DNA of 14,161 nucleotides, taken from NCBI GenBank assembly GCA_025928215.1, contig JAICJW010000063.1:1-14161 (forward strand). The letters are read 5' to 3'. Under the pieces are notes generated by a model. That model saw nothing but the letters and a program-made list of their open reading frames with translations. It was not told where the DNA came from and did no database searches. The DNA is from Chloroflexia bacterium. GTDB lineage: Bacteria > Chloroflexota > Chloroflexia > Thermomicrobiales > JALYUS01. Of the stretch, positions 6,916-13,408 are shown piece after piece (position 1 is the first letter of the stretch; each line of letters starts with the position of its first letter). Position numbers and translations under genes: made by a program.

Positions 6916-6981
6916 TTACTGGCGCCACGGCGCGCGAGCGAATAACAGCGGATACCAGCCTGCATGAACGGCCCTTTGCAT
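6916..6981 (-). CDS. Possible 21-codon leader peptide ORF
   Basis: A small ORF reading MQRAVHAGWYPLLF then ARAPWRQ. AAAGGAG lies seven bases before ATG 6981, one of the best ribosome binding sites in the window. Its TAA (6918-6916) overlaps the start of the AAAGGAAG that serves the secreted protein gene at 6901, and the two ORFs are in different frames. This layout is typical of translational coupling or a regulatory leader peptide. The sequence resembles nothing I recognise and could be chance, but the strong site before so short an ORF is hard to ignore. Confidence 0.35.
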   Translation of the reverse strand: MQRAVHAGWYPLLFARAPWRQ

Positions 6982-7010
6982 CGTGCGGCTCCTTTATGAT
7001 TGTGTGCATT

Positions 7011-7129
7011 GCGGTACGTTCCGCTTACATGAAAGACGGCAACCTTCCGGTGGAAGTTCCGTGTCAGGGCATCGCGACACGGACGATCATCCATCCCCAC
7101 CGATGAGCGCGGTGGTGGCAATATCGCCA
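7011..7129 (-). other. Structured intergenic region, five consecutive hairpins; possible RNA leader
   Basis: Reading toward the secreted protein gene: TGGC/GCCA (7116-7129), CCACC/GGTGG (7097-7115), CCGTGTC/GACACGG with a ten-base loop (7059-7082), an imperfect AACTTCC/GGAAGGTT stem around ACC (7041-7058), and GCGG/CCGC (7011-7024). Three of the helices abut directly. The region lies just upstream of the small ORF. It matches no riboswitch class I can recognise (TPP, cobalamin, fluoride, guanidine and c-di-GMP signatures are absent). Short stems arise easily in GC-rich DNA, so evidence is moderate at best. Confidence 0.3.
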
Positions 7130-7148
7130 TCGTGCCGCCGGAAGGGGC

Positions 7149-7254
7149 TTGAACCCCCGAGACACAGAGAACACGGAGGGGACACGAAGACGAGAAGGAA
7201 ATTTCTTCCCCGACTCTCTCCCACCTTTGTGCTCTCTCTATCTCTGGGGTTAAA
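7149..7254. repeat. 106-bp imperfect inverted-repeat element (CACAGAGAACAC family)
   Basis: An imperfect dyad centred on GAAATTTC (7198-7205). The ends TTGAACCCCCGAGA (7149-7162) and TCTCTGGGGTTAAA (7241-7254) pair at most positions. The left half has purine-rich GAGACACAGAGAACACGGAG, close to the left half of the element at 13188-13298. It sits 11 bp beyond the stop of the beta-propeller gene. No transposase or clear target duplication is visible; it looks like a MITE-like or REP-like dispersed repeat. Confidence 0.65.
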
Positions 7255-7265
7255 CGTTCCTGGTC

Positions 7266-8402
7266 CTATGCCGTCCAGGAGAGGCCGGAGCGGGCATCTA
7301 TGCCCTTTTCGTCGGTCAGTTTCTCGGGTTTGCCGAAGTTGGCGGCGGTGAGGGGAGTGCCGGGAACGGCGGGGGTGACGTCCATCACGTAGATGTTGAA
7401 CTGCGCGCCCTCGAAGGCGGCGAGGAAAGCAATTTTCTTGCCGTCCGGCGACCAGACGGGCGAGCGCGCCGCGGTCGTCTGGGTGATCTGCACCGGATTC
7501 TTGCCGTCCCGCGTCATGATGTAGAGGTCGTTGACGCGGTAATCCGGGCGGCCCGCGAAGGCGATAGACTGACCATCCGGCGAGAAGGCCGGGTCGTACG
7601 CGCCCCACTTGAACATCGGCATATCGGTCAGTTGCGCGTACTTCTTCGTGTTGAAATCAAGCAAGTAGATCTGCGTCTGCTTGTTGGCGTAGTCATCGGG
7701 CTGCGCCCAGAGGCCGACGAAGGCCATCGTGTTGCCGTCCGGCGCGTTGACCGTCGTGTCAATGTGGAGATTGACGCCGGCATTCGCCGGGCTGAAACCG
7801 GCGGTCGCGGTGATGATATGCAAATTGGCTGGCGACGGCGGTTGGTCGGGATGCTCGTAAGTCCACGGGCGCATGGCGTGGTACCCCTTATCGCTGGCGA
7901 AGGTGATAAAGTTACCGCCCTGCGACCACGACAGCCCCGCGACAATCGAACTGTCCGTGACGTAGTCCCCTTCGGCATTGACGTTATTCTTGTGGGGGAT
8001 CTTGCTCTGGAAGTCCGTGATCCGGCGCGGGTTCGCGGTGTCCGCGTTCATGATCCAGAGATCGGAAAAAATACCGCCATCCCCGGCGCGGGCGAAGGCG
8101 ATCTGCGTGCCGTCCGGCGACCAGCGGGGATACTCCAGCGCATCGTCGCCATCCGCCTTGGAGAGGATTTTCCGCACCTTCGTATTGTCGAGGGCATAGA
8201 TGCCGTCGTCCTTGCCGCCATTCTCCGCCATCCGGACCTTGGCGAAGAGGATGCGCCCATCGGCCTTCGAGGCAGCGGTGTTCCCCCGCACGATGATTCC
8301 CTGCACGGACGGTGCCTGCTGCCGGGGTGCGCCGCATGCCGCCAGCGCCGCCGACGCGACCGCCGCCGCCGAAATCTTTAGTGCCTGCCGCCGTGAAATC
8401 AC
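7266..8402 (-). CDS. Tat-exported TolB-like beta-propeller lipoprotein
   Basis: A 378-residue protein with a twin-arginine signal (SRRQALK, residues 3-9), a short Ala-rich hydrophobic segment and a lipobox (LAAC, Cys23). The body consists of PD40/WD40-like blades of the TolB type: YPRWSPDGTQIAFAR (91-105), a degenerate LSWSQGGNFITFAS (157-170), APDGNTMAFVG (220-230), YDPAFSPDGQSIAFAG (269-284) and SPVWSPDGKKIAFLA (314-328). It should be anchored outside the membrane as a binding or scaffold protein; no enzyme active site is visible. A Pal/Tol role is not implied, because no other tol gene is present. Translation starts at GTG 8402, the only good start before the signal. Its upstream bases belong to a C/G-tract repeat, and GGGGG there may serve as the ribosome binding site. 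The gap to murE is 143 bp, so cotranscription is uncertain. Confidence 0.87.
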   Translation of the reverse strand: MISRRQALKISAAAVASAALAACGAPRQQAPSVQGIIVRGNTAASKADGRILFAKVRMAENGGKDDGIYALDNTKVRKILSKADGDDALEYPRWSPDGTQIAFARAGDGGIFSDLWIMNADTANPRRITDFQSKIPHKNNVNAEGDYVTDSSIVAGLSWSQGGNFITFASDKGYHAMRPWTYEHPDQPPSPANLHIITATAGFSPANAGVNLHIDTTVNAPDGNTMAFVGLWAQPDDYANKQTQIYLLDFNTKKYAQLTDMPMFKWGAYDPAFSPDGQSIAFAGRPDYRVNDLYIMTRDGKNPVQITQTTAARSPVWSPDGKKIAFLAAFEGAQFNIYVMDVTPAVPGTPLTAANFGKPEKLTDEKGIDARSGLSWTA

Positions 8403-8553
8403 CCTACCTACCCCCGGCCCCCTCCCGAAACGGGAAGGGGTGACTCATCATGAATGCCGTGGCCTTCCCCAAAAACCCTGCTCCTGTCAGGGGGCGCATG
8501 CGATGTGCCCCTACGATCCCCTTCCTCGCGGGACGGGGGTGGGGGTTAGGGCT
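8403..8553. repeat. Composite C/G-tract inverted repeat filling the murE-propeller gap
   Basis: The element spans the gap almost exactly. Outer arms CCCTACCTACCCCCGG (from 8402) and GGGGGTGGGGGTTAGGG (to 8551) are roughly inverted. Inside are CCCCCTCCCG-AAA-CGGGAAGGGG (8418-8440, nine of ten pairs) and GGGGCGCAT-GCG-ATGTGCCCC (8491-8511, eight of nine). Sequences of this style recur between genes in many environmental Chloroflexota genomes. The murE TAA lies in the right arm, and the next gene's GTG abuts the left arm. Confidence 0.65.
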
Positions 8554-10099
8554 CCCGCCCATAGCCACGCTCCCGAAGCGCGGCACGCGCGATCGCCGCT
8601 TCATCCCAGGGGAGCGCTTCCGCGCCAATAATGATCGAGTTCTCATGCCCCTTACCAACGAGGGCGACGGTATCGCCCGGCGCGGCCCAATCCAATGCCG
8701 CCCGAATCGCCTCCGCGCGGTCGGCGATGCGGCGGTATTGCTCGCCCTCGCGCCATTCCGGTCGCTCCGCCGTCGCGCCCGCAGCGATCGCTTCCAGAAT
8801 CGCCTCCGGGTCCTCGAAGCGCGGGTCCTCGTTCGTGAAGAGCGCGAGATCGGCGTACCGCGCCGCGATCGCGCCTTGCATCGGGCGCTTCTCCACATCA
8901 CGCTCCCCGGCGCTGCCGAAGAGTACCGCGAGTCTACCCTGCGTAGTCCGTCGAAGCAAGCCGAACAGCGCCTCGAACGCGGCGGGTGTATGCGCGAAAT
9001 CCACGATCACCGTGAAGGGTTGCCCCATCTCGATCCGTTCCAGATGCCCCGCGACATCGGTGAATGCGCCCAACCCGGCGGCAATCGTCTCCGCATCAAT
9101 TCCCTGCGCGTGCCCAACTGCCGCCGCCGCCAGCGCATTGAGGACGTTGTACATGCCGAGGGTATTGAGATGGACGGCGGCAGTGCCCGTCGGCGTCTGA
9201 AGCGTGAAGACGACATGCTCCGGCAGTTCCATCACCGTCGTCGCGGCGATCGGCGTATCGGTCTCGATGCCGTAGCGGAGCGGCACCGCGCCGGGCGCGG
9301 CGGTAAGGAAGGCATCCGCGTGCGGATCGTGCGCGTTGACGACCGCCCAGCGTTGCCTGCCCCGCTCCGGAGCGGCATTCAATCGCGCGAAGAGCACACG
9401 CTTGGCGGCGAGATAGGCCTCGAACGTCTTGTGGTATTCCAGATGTTCGTGCGAGATATTCGTGAAGACGGCGACATCCACCGGCAGCGCATCGAGGCGG
9501 TGCATCGCGAGGCCGTGCGAGGTCGCTTCCAGGACCGCATGCGTACAGCCTGCCGTCACTGCCTGCCGGAGAAAATGCTGGACATGGAGCGATTCGGGCG
9601 TCGTTTGGTGGTTCGGGTTCGGCCAGCGGTTGGGGCCAAGTTTCATTTCCACCGTGCCGAGGAAAGCGCTCCGCAACCCCGCCGCATCGAGGACGTGCGT
9701 AATCATCGCCGTCGTTGTCGTCTTGCCGTTCGTGCCGGTCACGCCGATCACGGTCAGATCGTTCGCCGGATGCTGGTACCAGTTCGCCGCCACAACGGCG
9801 AGTGCAGCCCGCGTGTCCGGCACGACGACCTGTGCCCCGATACCATCGGGGGGCGTAATCACTTCCTCAACGAGGGCCGCGACCGCGCCCCGCTTCGCCG
9901 CTTCGCCGATGAAGCGATGGCCGTCCGCGTAGCCACCCCGCAGCGCGACGAAGAGGCAGCCCGGCGTCGCGAGACGCGAATCGAAGACGACATCGGTGAT
10001 GGCGCACGCGGCGTCCCCGATGATCCGCGTATCCTCCAGGCCGGCGAGGAGCGCGGAGAGCGGACGCGGCGACATCAGCGCATCGGGGGGGCCACTCAT
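8546..10099 (-). CDS. murE: UDP-N-acetylmuramyl tripeptide synthase (MurE), non-DAP type
   Basis: A 517-residue Mur ligase with the full order of motifs. There is an N-terminal UDP-binding part (VVFDSRLATPGCLFVALRG), the P-loop GVTGTNGKTT (119-128), EATSHGL (191-197) and FTNISHEHLEYHKTFEAY (212-229). AAKRVLF (231-237) contains the Lys expected to be carbamylated. DFAHTP (368-373), FTNEDPRFEDP (421-431) and GKGHE (482-486) follow. It joins the third residue to UDP-MurNAc-Ala-Glu in the cytoplasm using ATP. Enzymes that use meso-diaminopimelate carry DNPR at the specificity loop; here it is EDPR, pointing to ornithine or lysine. The ATG overlaps the TGA of the FemX-like gene as ATGA, so the two are translationally coupled. 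The stop codon lies inside an intergenic repeat. Confidence 0.93.
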   Translation of the reverse strand: MSGPPDALMSPRPLSALLAGLEDTRIIGDAACAITDVVFDSRLATPGCLFVALRGGYADGHRFIGEAAKRGAVAALVEEVITPPDGIGAQVVVPDTRAALAVVAANWYQHPANDLTVIGVTGTNGKTTTTAMITHVLDAAGLRSAFLGTVEMKLGPNRWPNPNHQTTPESLHVQHFLRQAVTAGCTHAVLEATSHGLAMHRLDALPVDVAVFTNISHEHLEYHKTFEAYLAAKRVLFARLNAAPERGRQRWAVVNAHDPHADAFLTAAPGAVPLRYGIETDTPIAATTVMELPEHVVFTLQTPTGTAAVHLNTLGMYNVLNALAAAAVGHAQGIDAETIAAGLGAFTDVAGHLERIEMGQPFTVIVDFAHTPAAFEALFGLLRRTTQGRLAVLFGSAGERDVEKRPMQGAIAARYADLALFTNEDPRFEDPEAILEAIAAGATAERPEWREGEQYRRIADRAEAIRAALDWAAPGDTVALVGKGHENSIIIGAEALPWDEAAIARAALRERGYGREP

Positions 10100-11145
10100 C
10101 CAAGTACTCCCCGCTGGCGGTTGATCGCCCGCAGCGCGAGCCGCCCGATGAGCGGCCGGTACTGGCGAATGAAGATACCGGGATAGGACACAATCTCACC
10201 GCCGAATCCCTGCTTGAAGCGATAGACGCCCCAGAGGCCGTCCCGCACATTCTGCTGCTCGCCGTGCGCGGCGTCCGGCGGCGCGTCGGTCGGCGGGATG
10301 CCCCAGAGGTCATAGCGCGTGCAGCCCGCGTCGCGCGCCCATTGCAGAGCGGCGTATTGAAGCGCGTAGGTCGGCATGTGCTCGCGATGGCTGTCGCTCG
10401 ACGCGCCCGCCAGGTAGATCGCCGTCGGCCCGCCACGCAGCAGGATCGCCCCCGCGACAATCTCGCCGCCGTACTCCGCGCAGAGGAGCGCGCCCTGATC
10501 CGGCGGCGGGAAGAACCGGAGCAGATCGGCGTAATACGCGAGCGTATGCACGCCGAAGGCATCGCGCGTCGCCGTCGTTTGCAGCAGCGACCAGAAGGCG
10601 GGCAGATCATCCGCGCTCCCCTGTCGAACCGTCACGCCCCGCTTCGCGGCGAGGCGGACATTGTAGCGTGTCTTTTGCTTCATCGCCGCCAGCAGTGCGT
10701 CGTCGTCGCGGTCACAGCGCACGATGATCGTCCTGAGCGGTTGCACGGAGAGGTACGAGGATGACAGGCCGTACCGTCGCGAATCGAAACCCGCGGGGAG
10801 CATCGCATCCGGCTCAATCAGTGCGAGGGCGACGCCTTCCCGTTTGCAAAGCGCATCGAGCGCGCCGAGACAGGCGGAAACGGAGCCGTTGTTTGACCAA
10901 TCCACCGCCGGACCACGCGGCACATAGCCAATCGTGACGCCGAACTTGCGCTTCAGGAGTACCTGCACCGCGAAGCCGTCACTCGCCTCCCGCGCGACGC
11001 GCCAGCCGTGCCGCTCCTTGAACGCGCCCCACGCCCAACTTTGGAGGACGCTCGCGCAAGCGGCATCTGCATACCGGCCGTATTGCGACACCGGAGCGAG
11101 AGCGGTTGTATCGGCGGCAGTAATGAGGCCGGTCGTACTCGTCAT
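10096..11145 (-). CDS. FemX/FemAB-family peptidoglycan branch peptidyltransferase
   Basis: A 349-residue FemABX protein of tandem acetyltransferase-like folds. Family marks are LQSWAWGAFKERHGWR (34-49), the basic MKQKTRYNVRLAAKRGVTVR (155-174), HMPTYALQYAALQWARDAGC (256-275) with YDLWGIP after it, and GVYRFKQGFGGEIVSYPG (306-323). The coiled-coil arm of FemA/FemB is absent and the length is close to FemX, the enzyme that adds the first branch residue. Such enzymes take an amino acid from aminoacyl-tRNA and attach it to the side chain of the third stem residue on lipid II, at the inner membrane face. Which amino acid is used cannot be read here. The gene starts eight bases after the NYN gene stop and overlaps murE by four bases, so these form an operon. 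A clear ribosome binding site is lacking, which suggests coupling to the gene before. Confidence 0.9.
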   Translation of the reverse strand: MTSTTGLITAADTTALAPVSQYGRYADAACASVLQSWAWGAFKERHGWRVAREASDGFAVQVLLKRKFGVTIGYVPRGPAVDWSNNGSVSACLGALDALCKREGVALALIEPDAMLPAGFDSRRYGLSSSYLSVQPLRTIIVRCDRDDDALLAAMKQKTRYNVRLAAKRGVTVRQGSADDLPAFWSLLQTTATRDAFGVHTLAYYADLLRFFPPPDQGALLCAEYGGEIVAGAILLRGGPTAIYLAGASSDSHREHMPTYALQYAALQWARDAGCTRYDLWGIPPTDAPPDAAHGEQQNVRDGLWGVYRFKQGFGGEIVSYPGIFIRQYRPLIGRLALRAINRQRGVLG

Positions 11146-11153
11146 CGGCGTGC

Positions 11154-11732
11154 TCAGGCCGGGCGGGGGCGGTTGAGGGCGAACGATGCGCCGTTCAGCA
11201 CATCGCGCGAGGCGGCGGGGACTTCTCCATTCGTGGGTTGCGGCGCGCTGCTATTGCGGAAGATCTCCGGGATCGTGCTGATCTCGGTGAACTGGTCGGC
11301 CATCGCGATCAGATCGCTCGATGTGCTCGCCCCGAAGCCGACGATCTCGACACGCACGCCCCGCTGCTGGACGACCTCGACGAGCCGCTTGAAATCGCCG
11401 TCCCCCGTGATAAGGACGACGACATCGAACTTTTCGGACATCATATAGACATCCAGCGTCATTTCGACATCGAGGTCCGCCTTGATACGGCCGCTCTCGT
11501 GCTTCTGAATATCTTTGCAGACGACGCGGTAGCCATTCGCGCTGAGAAAATCCACGAAGCGGCGCTGGCTACCATTCTCCGGGTCAATCCCCGTGTACGC
11601 GCTCGCCCGGATCAGGTGCCGGTTCCGCGTCACATGCTCCAGGAGGCGGATGTAGTTCACCTCCACGCCCATGCTGCGGGCGGAATAGAAGAGATTCGAG
11701 ACATCAATAAATACGCCCACATTGACGCTCAT
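11154..11732 (-). CDS. NYN-domain protein of the LabA/DUF88 family (putative ribonuclease)
   Basis: A 192-residue protein with a complete NYN (PIN-like) domain: GVFIDVSNLFYSA (6-18, Asp10 and Asn13), KADLDVEMTLDVYMM (84-98, Asp86, Asp88 and Asp94) and VVVLITGDGDFKRLVE (104-119, Asp111 and Asp113), then RVEIVGFG. These acidic residues form the metal-binding pocket of the fold, so an RNase activity is expected, though substrates for most bacterial LabA-type proteins are unknown. A Pro/Asn/Ala-rich tail (160-192) looks disordered. It is likely cytoplasmic. GAGGGG lies nine bases before ATG 11732. It is the first gene of the NYN-femX-murE cluster, with an 8 bp gap to the next gene. Upstream is a strong palindromic repeat after the aminotransferase gene, so this cluster probably has its own promoter, which I could not identify. 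Confidence 0.9.
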   Translation of the reverse strand: MSVNVGVFIDVSNLFYSARSMGVEVNYIRLLEHVTRNRHLIRASAYTGIDPENGSQRRFVDFLSANGYRVVCKDIQKHESGRIKADLDVEMTLDVYMMSEKFDVVVLITGDGDFKRLVEVVQQRGVRVEIVGFGASTSSDLIAMADQFTEISTIPEIFRNSSAPQPTNGEVPAASRDVLNGASFALNRPRPA

Positions 11733-11759
11733 CCTGAGCCACCCCTCTAATAAGTAACG

Positions 11760-11822
11760 AGGACTAAGGACTAAGGACTGAGAGCGAAACCCCTCAGTCC
11801 TCAGTCCTTAGTCCTCAGTCCT
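11760..11822. repeat. Heptamer-based palindrome (AGGACTA/G units), terminator-like
   Basis: Units of AGGACTA or AGGACTG repeat three times in the left arm (11760-11782) and recur inverted in the right arm (11793-11822, more than four units). Twenty-two of 23 positions pair around a ten-base loop (11783-11792). The stop codon of the aminotransferase gene lies inside the right arm. The structure would form a strong RNA hairpin on either strand, but no T-run follows. Confidence 0.75.
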
Positions 11823-13071
11823 GAATTTGTCCCGACATCGCGCGGTGAATGAGTCTCCCGAGCCGCGCGATGCCTTCCCGAATCTGCGCTTCGGTCATCA
11901 CACTGAAGGAGAGCCGGATGGCATTCGTGCCCGCGCCGCCGAAGCGGCAGGCGACCCCCGGTAGATACTCGACGCCTTCCTGTGCGGCGAGTGGCATCAG
12001 TTTCGCCGTGTTGACGTTCTCCGACACGGTAAGCCACATGAAGAAACCACCGTCCGGCACCGTCCACGTCACGCCTTCGGGCATGTGCTCCTCAAGCGCG
12101 CCGACCATCGCGTCGCGCTTGCGCTGGTAGACGCCCTTGAGCAATTCGATATGCGGCTCCAACTTGCCCGCCAGGCAGAACTCCGCTGTCGCCGTCGTCG
12201 CGAAGGGACTGACGCCGCCATCACCCTTCAGTCCGCCGATCTTCTGAATCAGGGCGGGCGGCGCGACGACCCAGCCGATGCGCATCCCCGCGCCGAGAAT
12301 TTTCGAGAAGGTGCCGATCGAGATGACGCGGTTGCCGCCCCGCTCGCGGTCGAGCGCGTAGATCGCGGGCAACGGCGCGCCGTCGAAGCGCAGATCGTTG
12401 TAGGCGTCATCCTCGAAGACGAAGGTGTTGTACTCCGCCGCGAGATCTAAGAGGCGCAGGCGGCGGGCGACGGGAGCGGTGACGCCGACCGGGTTCTGGA
12501 AGGTCGGCAGGGTGTAGATGAACTTGGGCCGCACGCCCTGCGCCTTGAGCGCCGCGAGCCGTTCCTCCAGCACATCCACCCGCATACCCTGATCGTCCAG
12601 CGGCACAGTGACGACCTTCGCACCGATCGTGTTAAAGAGGCCGACGCCACCGGGCCAGACTGGGTCCTCGCTGATGATCGTGTCACCGCGATCCACGAGC
12701 AGGCTGACGACGAAGGTGAGCGCCTGCATCGAGCCGGCGGTGAGCAGAATGCCATCCTCCGGAATGTCCATCATCTGCGTGCGCTTCAGTTTGGCGCGCA
12801 GGAAGTCCACGAGCGGGCGGTAGCCGCCGACGCGGCCATACTGGAGGGCGGTCGTGCCGTGCTCCGCGAGCGCCTTGACCGTCGCCTGCGCCACATCGCT
12901 CGTCGGCAATGACGCTGGATCCGGCAGGCCACCGGCGAACGAAATGCTCGTGTCGGCGGGGTCGTAGTTGAAGTAATCAACATCAACGCTGCGGGCCGCC
13001 TGCCCCGTCTGCCCGAGCAAGTCCATCGGTGGTTCGTTCGTCCGTGTGACGGTCTCCGCCATCGCGTTCAT
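11815..13071 (-). CDS. Fold-type I PLP-dependent aminotransferase (2-aminoadipate/aromatic LysN-like class)
   Basis: A 418-residue aminotransferase without the DNA-binding domain of MocR regulators. Visible motifs are ISFAGGLPDP (43-52), LQYGRVGGYRPLVDFL (76-91), LLTAGSMQAL (109-118), FQNPVGV (191-197, Asn193), FEDDAYNDLRF (219-229, with the Asp and Tyr that hold pyridoxal phosphate), SIGTFSKILGAGMRIGW (251-267, Lys257 as the Schiff-base lysine) and IRLSFS (385-390, Arg386 for the substrate carboxylate). The overall pattern fits the LysN/2-aminoadipate aminotransferase class, whose members also act on aromatic or branched amino acids, so the substrate is open. ATG 13071 follows AAGGGG by five bases; ATG 13062 is possible. 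The last three codons lie in the adjacent palindromic repeat, so the true ancestral C-terminus may have differed. Confidence 0.92.
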   Translation of the reverse strand: MNAMAETVTRTNEPPMDLLGQTGQAARSVDVDYFNYDPADTSISFAGGLPDPASLPTSDVAQATVKALAEHGTTALQYGRVGGYRPLVDFLRAKLKRTQMMDIPEDGILLTAGSMQALTFVVSLLVDRGDTIISEDPVWPGGVGLFNTIGAKVVTVPLDDQGMRVDVLEERLAALKAQGVRPKFIYTLPTFQNPVGVTAPVARRLRLLDLAAEYNTFVFEDDAYNDLRFDGAPLPAIYALDRERGGNRVISIGTFSKILGAGMRIGWVVAPPALIQKIGGLKGDGGVSPFATTATAEFCLAGKLEPHIELLKGVYQRKRDAMVGALEEHMPEGVTWTVPDGGFFMWLTVSENVNTAKLMPLAAQEGVEYLPGVACRFGGAGTNAIRLSFSVMTEAQIREGIARLGRLIHRAMSGQIQD

Positions 13072-13150
13072 CCCTTCCCCTTGTACCCCCACAACAGCGA
13101 AGCACCGAAGGTGCGGAGTGCGCCGGGGGATGCATACAACCATTCCATCC

Positions 13151-13180
13151 AGTGTACATCGTCGTACGAACCGCTGCCAA
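13151..13180 (-). promoter_or_regulatory. Candidate promoter of the aminotransferase gene
   Basis: TTGGCA (13180-13175) and TACACT (13156-13151) on the minus strand are 18 bp apart and would start RNA near 13144, about 73 bases before the ATG. Match quality is moderate. Its position after the argF terminator fits an independent transcript. Confidence 0.35.
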
Positions 13181-13187
13181 ATGAGAA

Positions 13188-13298
13188 AACCGCAGAGACG
13201 CGGAGACGCAGAGAACACAGAGGAGAGAAGAAGGTCGGCGATTCCCGATATTCTCCGCGCCTCTCCGCGTTCTCCGCGTTCTCCGCGTCTCTGCGGTT
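13188..13298. repeat. 111-bp element with 19-bp perfect terminal inverted repeats (CGCAGAGACGC family)
   Basis: AACCGCAGAGACGCGGAGA (13188-13206) returns as an exact inverted copy at 13280-13298. Inside are ACGCAGAGAACACAGAGGAG on the left and three CTCCGCGTT-like units on the right. It is similar in length, end sequence and body to the element at 7149-7254, so both seem to belong to one family. No transposase or obvious target duplication is present. It separates argF from the aminotransferase gene. Confidence 0.75.
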
Positions 13299-13306
13299 CA
13301 ATTGTC

Positions 13307-13334
13307 TTGTCTCTTGAACGGATTGTGATAGAAT
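13307..13334 (+). promoter_or_regulatory. Promoter-like motif directed antisense to argF
   Basis: TTGTCT (13307-13312), 16 bp, then TAGAAT (13329-13334) preceded by TGA, an extended -10 arrangement. It points right, into the 3' end of argF on the other strand, where no plus-strand gene is credible. Confidence 0.25.
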
Positions 13335-13350
13335 GCACAATAGCACGAGC

Positions 13351-13378
13351 AAAAGGGAGAGACAGCGCGGTCCCTCCC
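13351..13378 (-). terminator. Intrinsic terminator of argF
   Basis: On the minus strand GGGAGGGA (13378-13371), an eight-base loop, TCTCTCCC (13362-13355) and TTTT (13354-13351) form an eight-pair stem with one G-U pair and a short U-tract. It starts 30 bp after the argF stop. Confidence 0.75.
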
Positions 13379-13408
13379 CTCGTGCGGCCTCCGCTGTGAA
13401 AACGTCAA

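Noticed and set aside
7149..7254. Insertion sequence
   Set aside because: Too short and without a transposase ORF; only a non-autonomous repeat can be supported.
8450..10186. Plus-strand open frame of 578 codons
   Set aside because: Antisense to murE, which has every Mur ligase motif. The translation is Arg-rich and without domain features.
11760..11822. CRISPR array
   Set aside because: Units are seven bases, contiguous and inverted around a loop, with no spacers and no cas genes.
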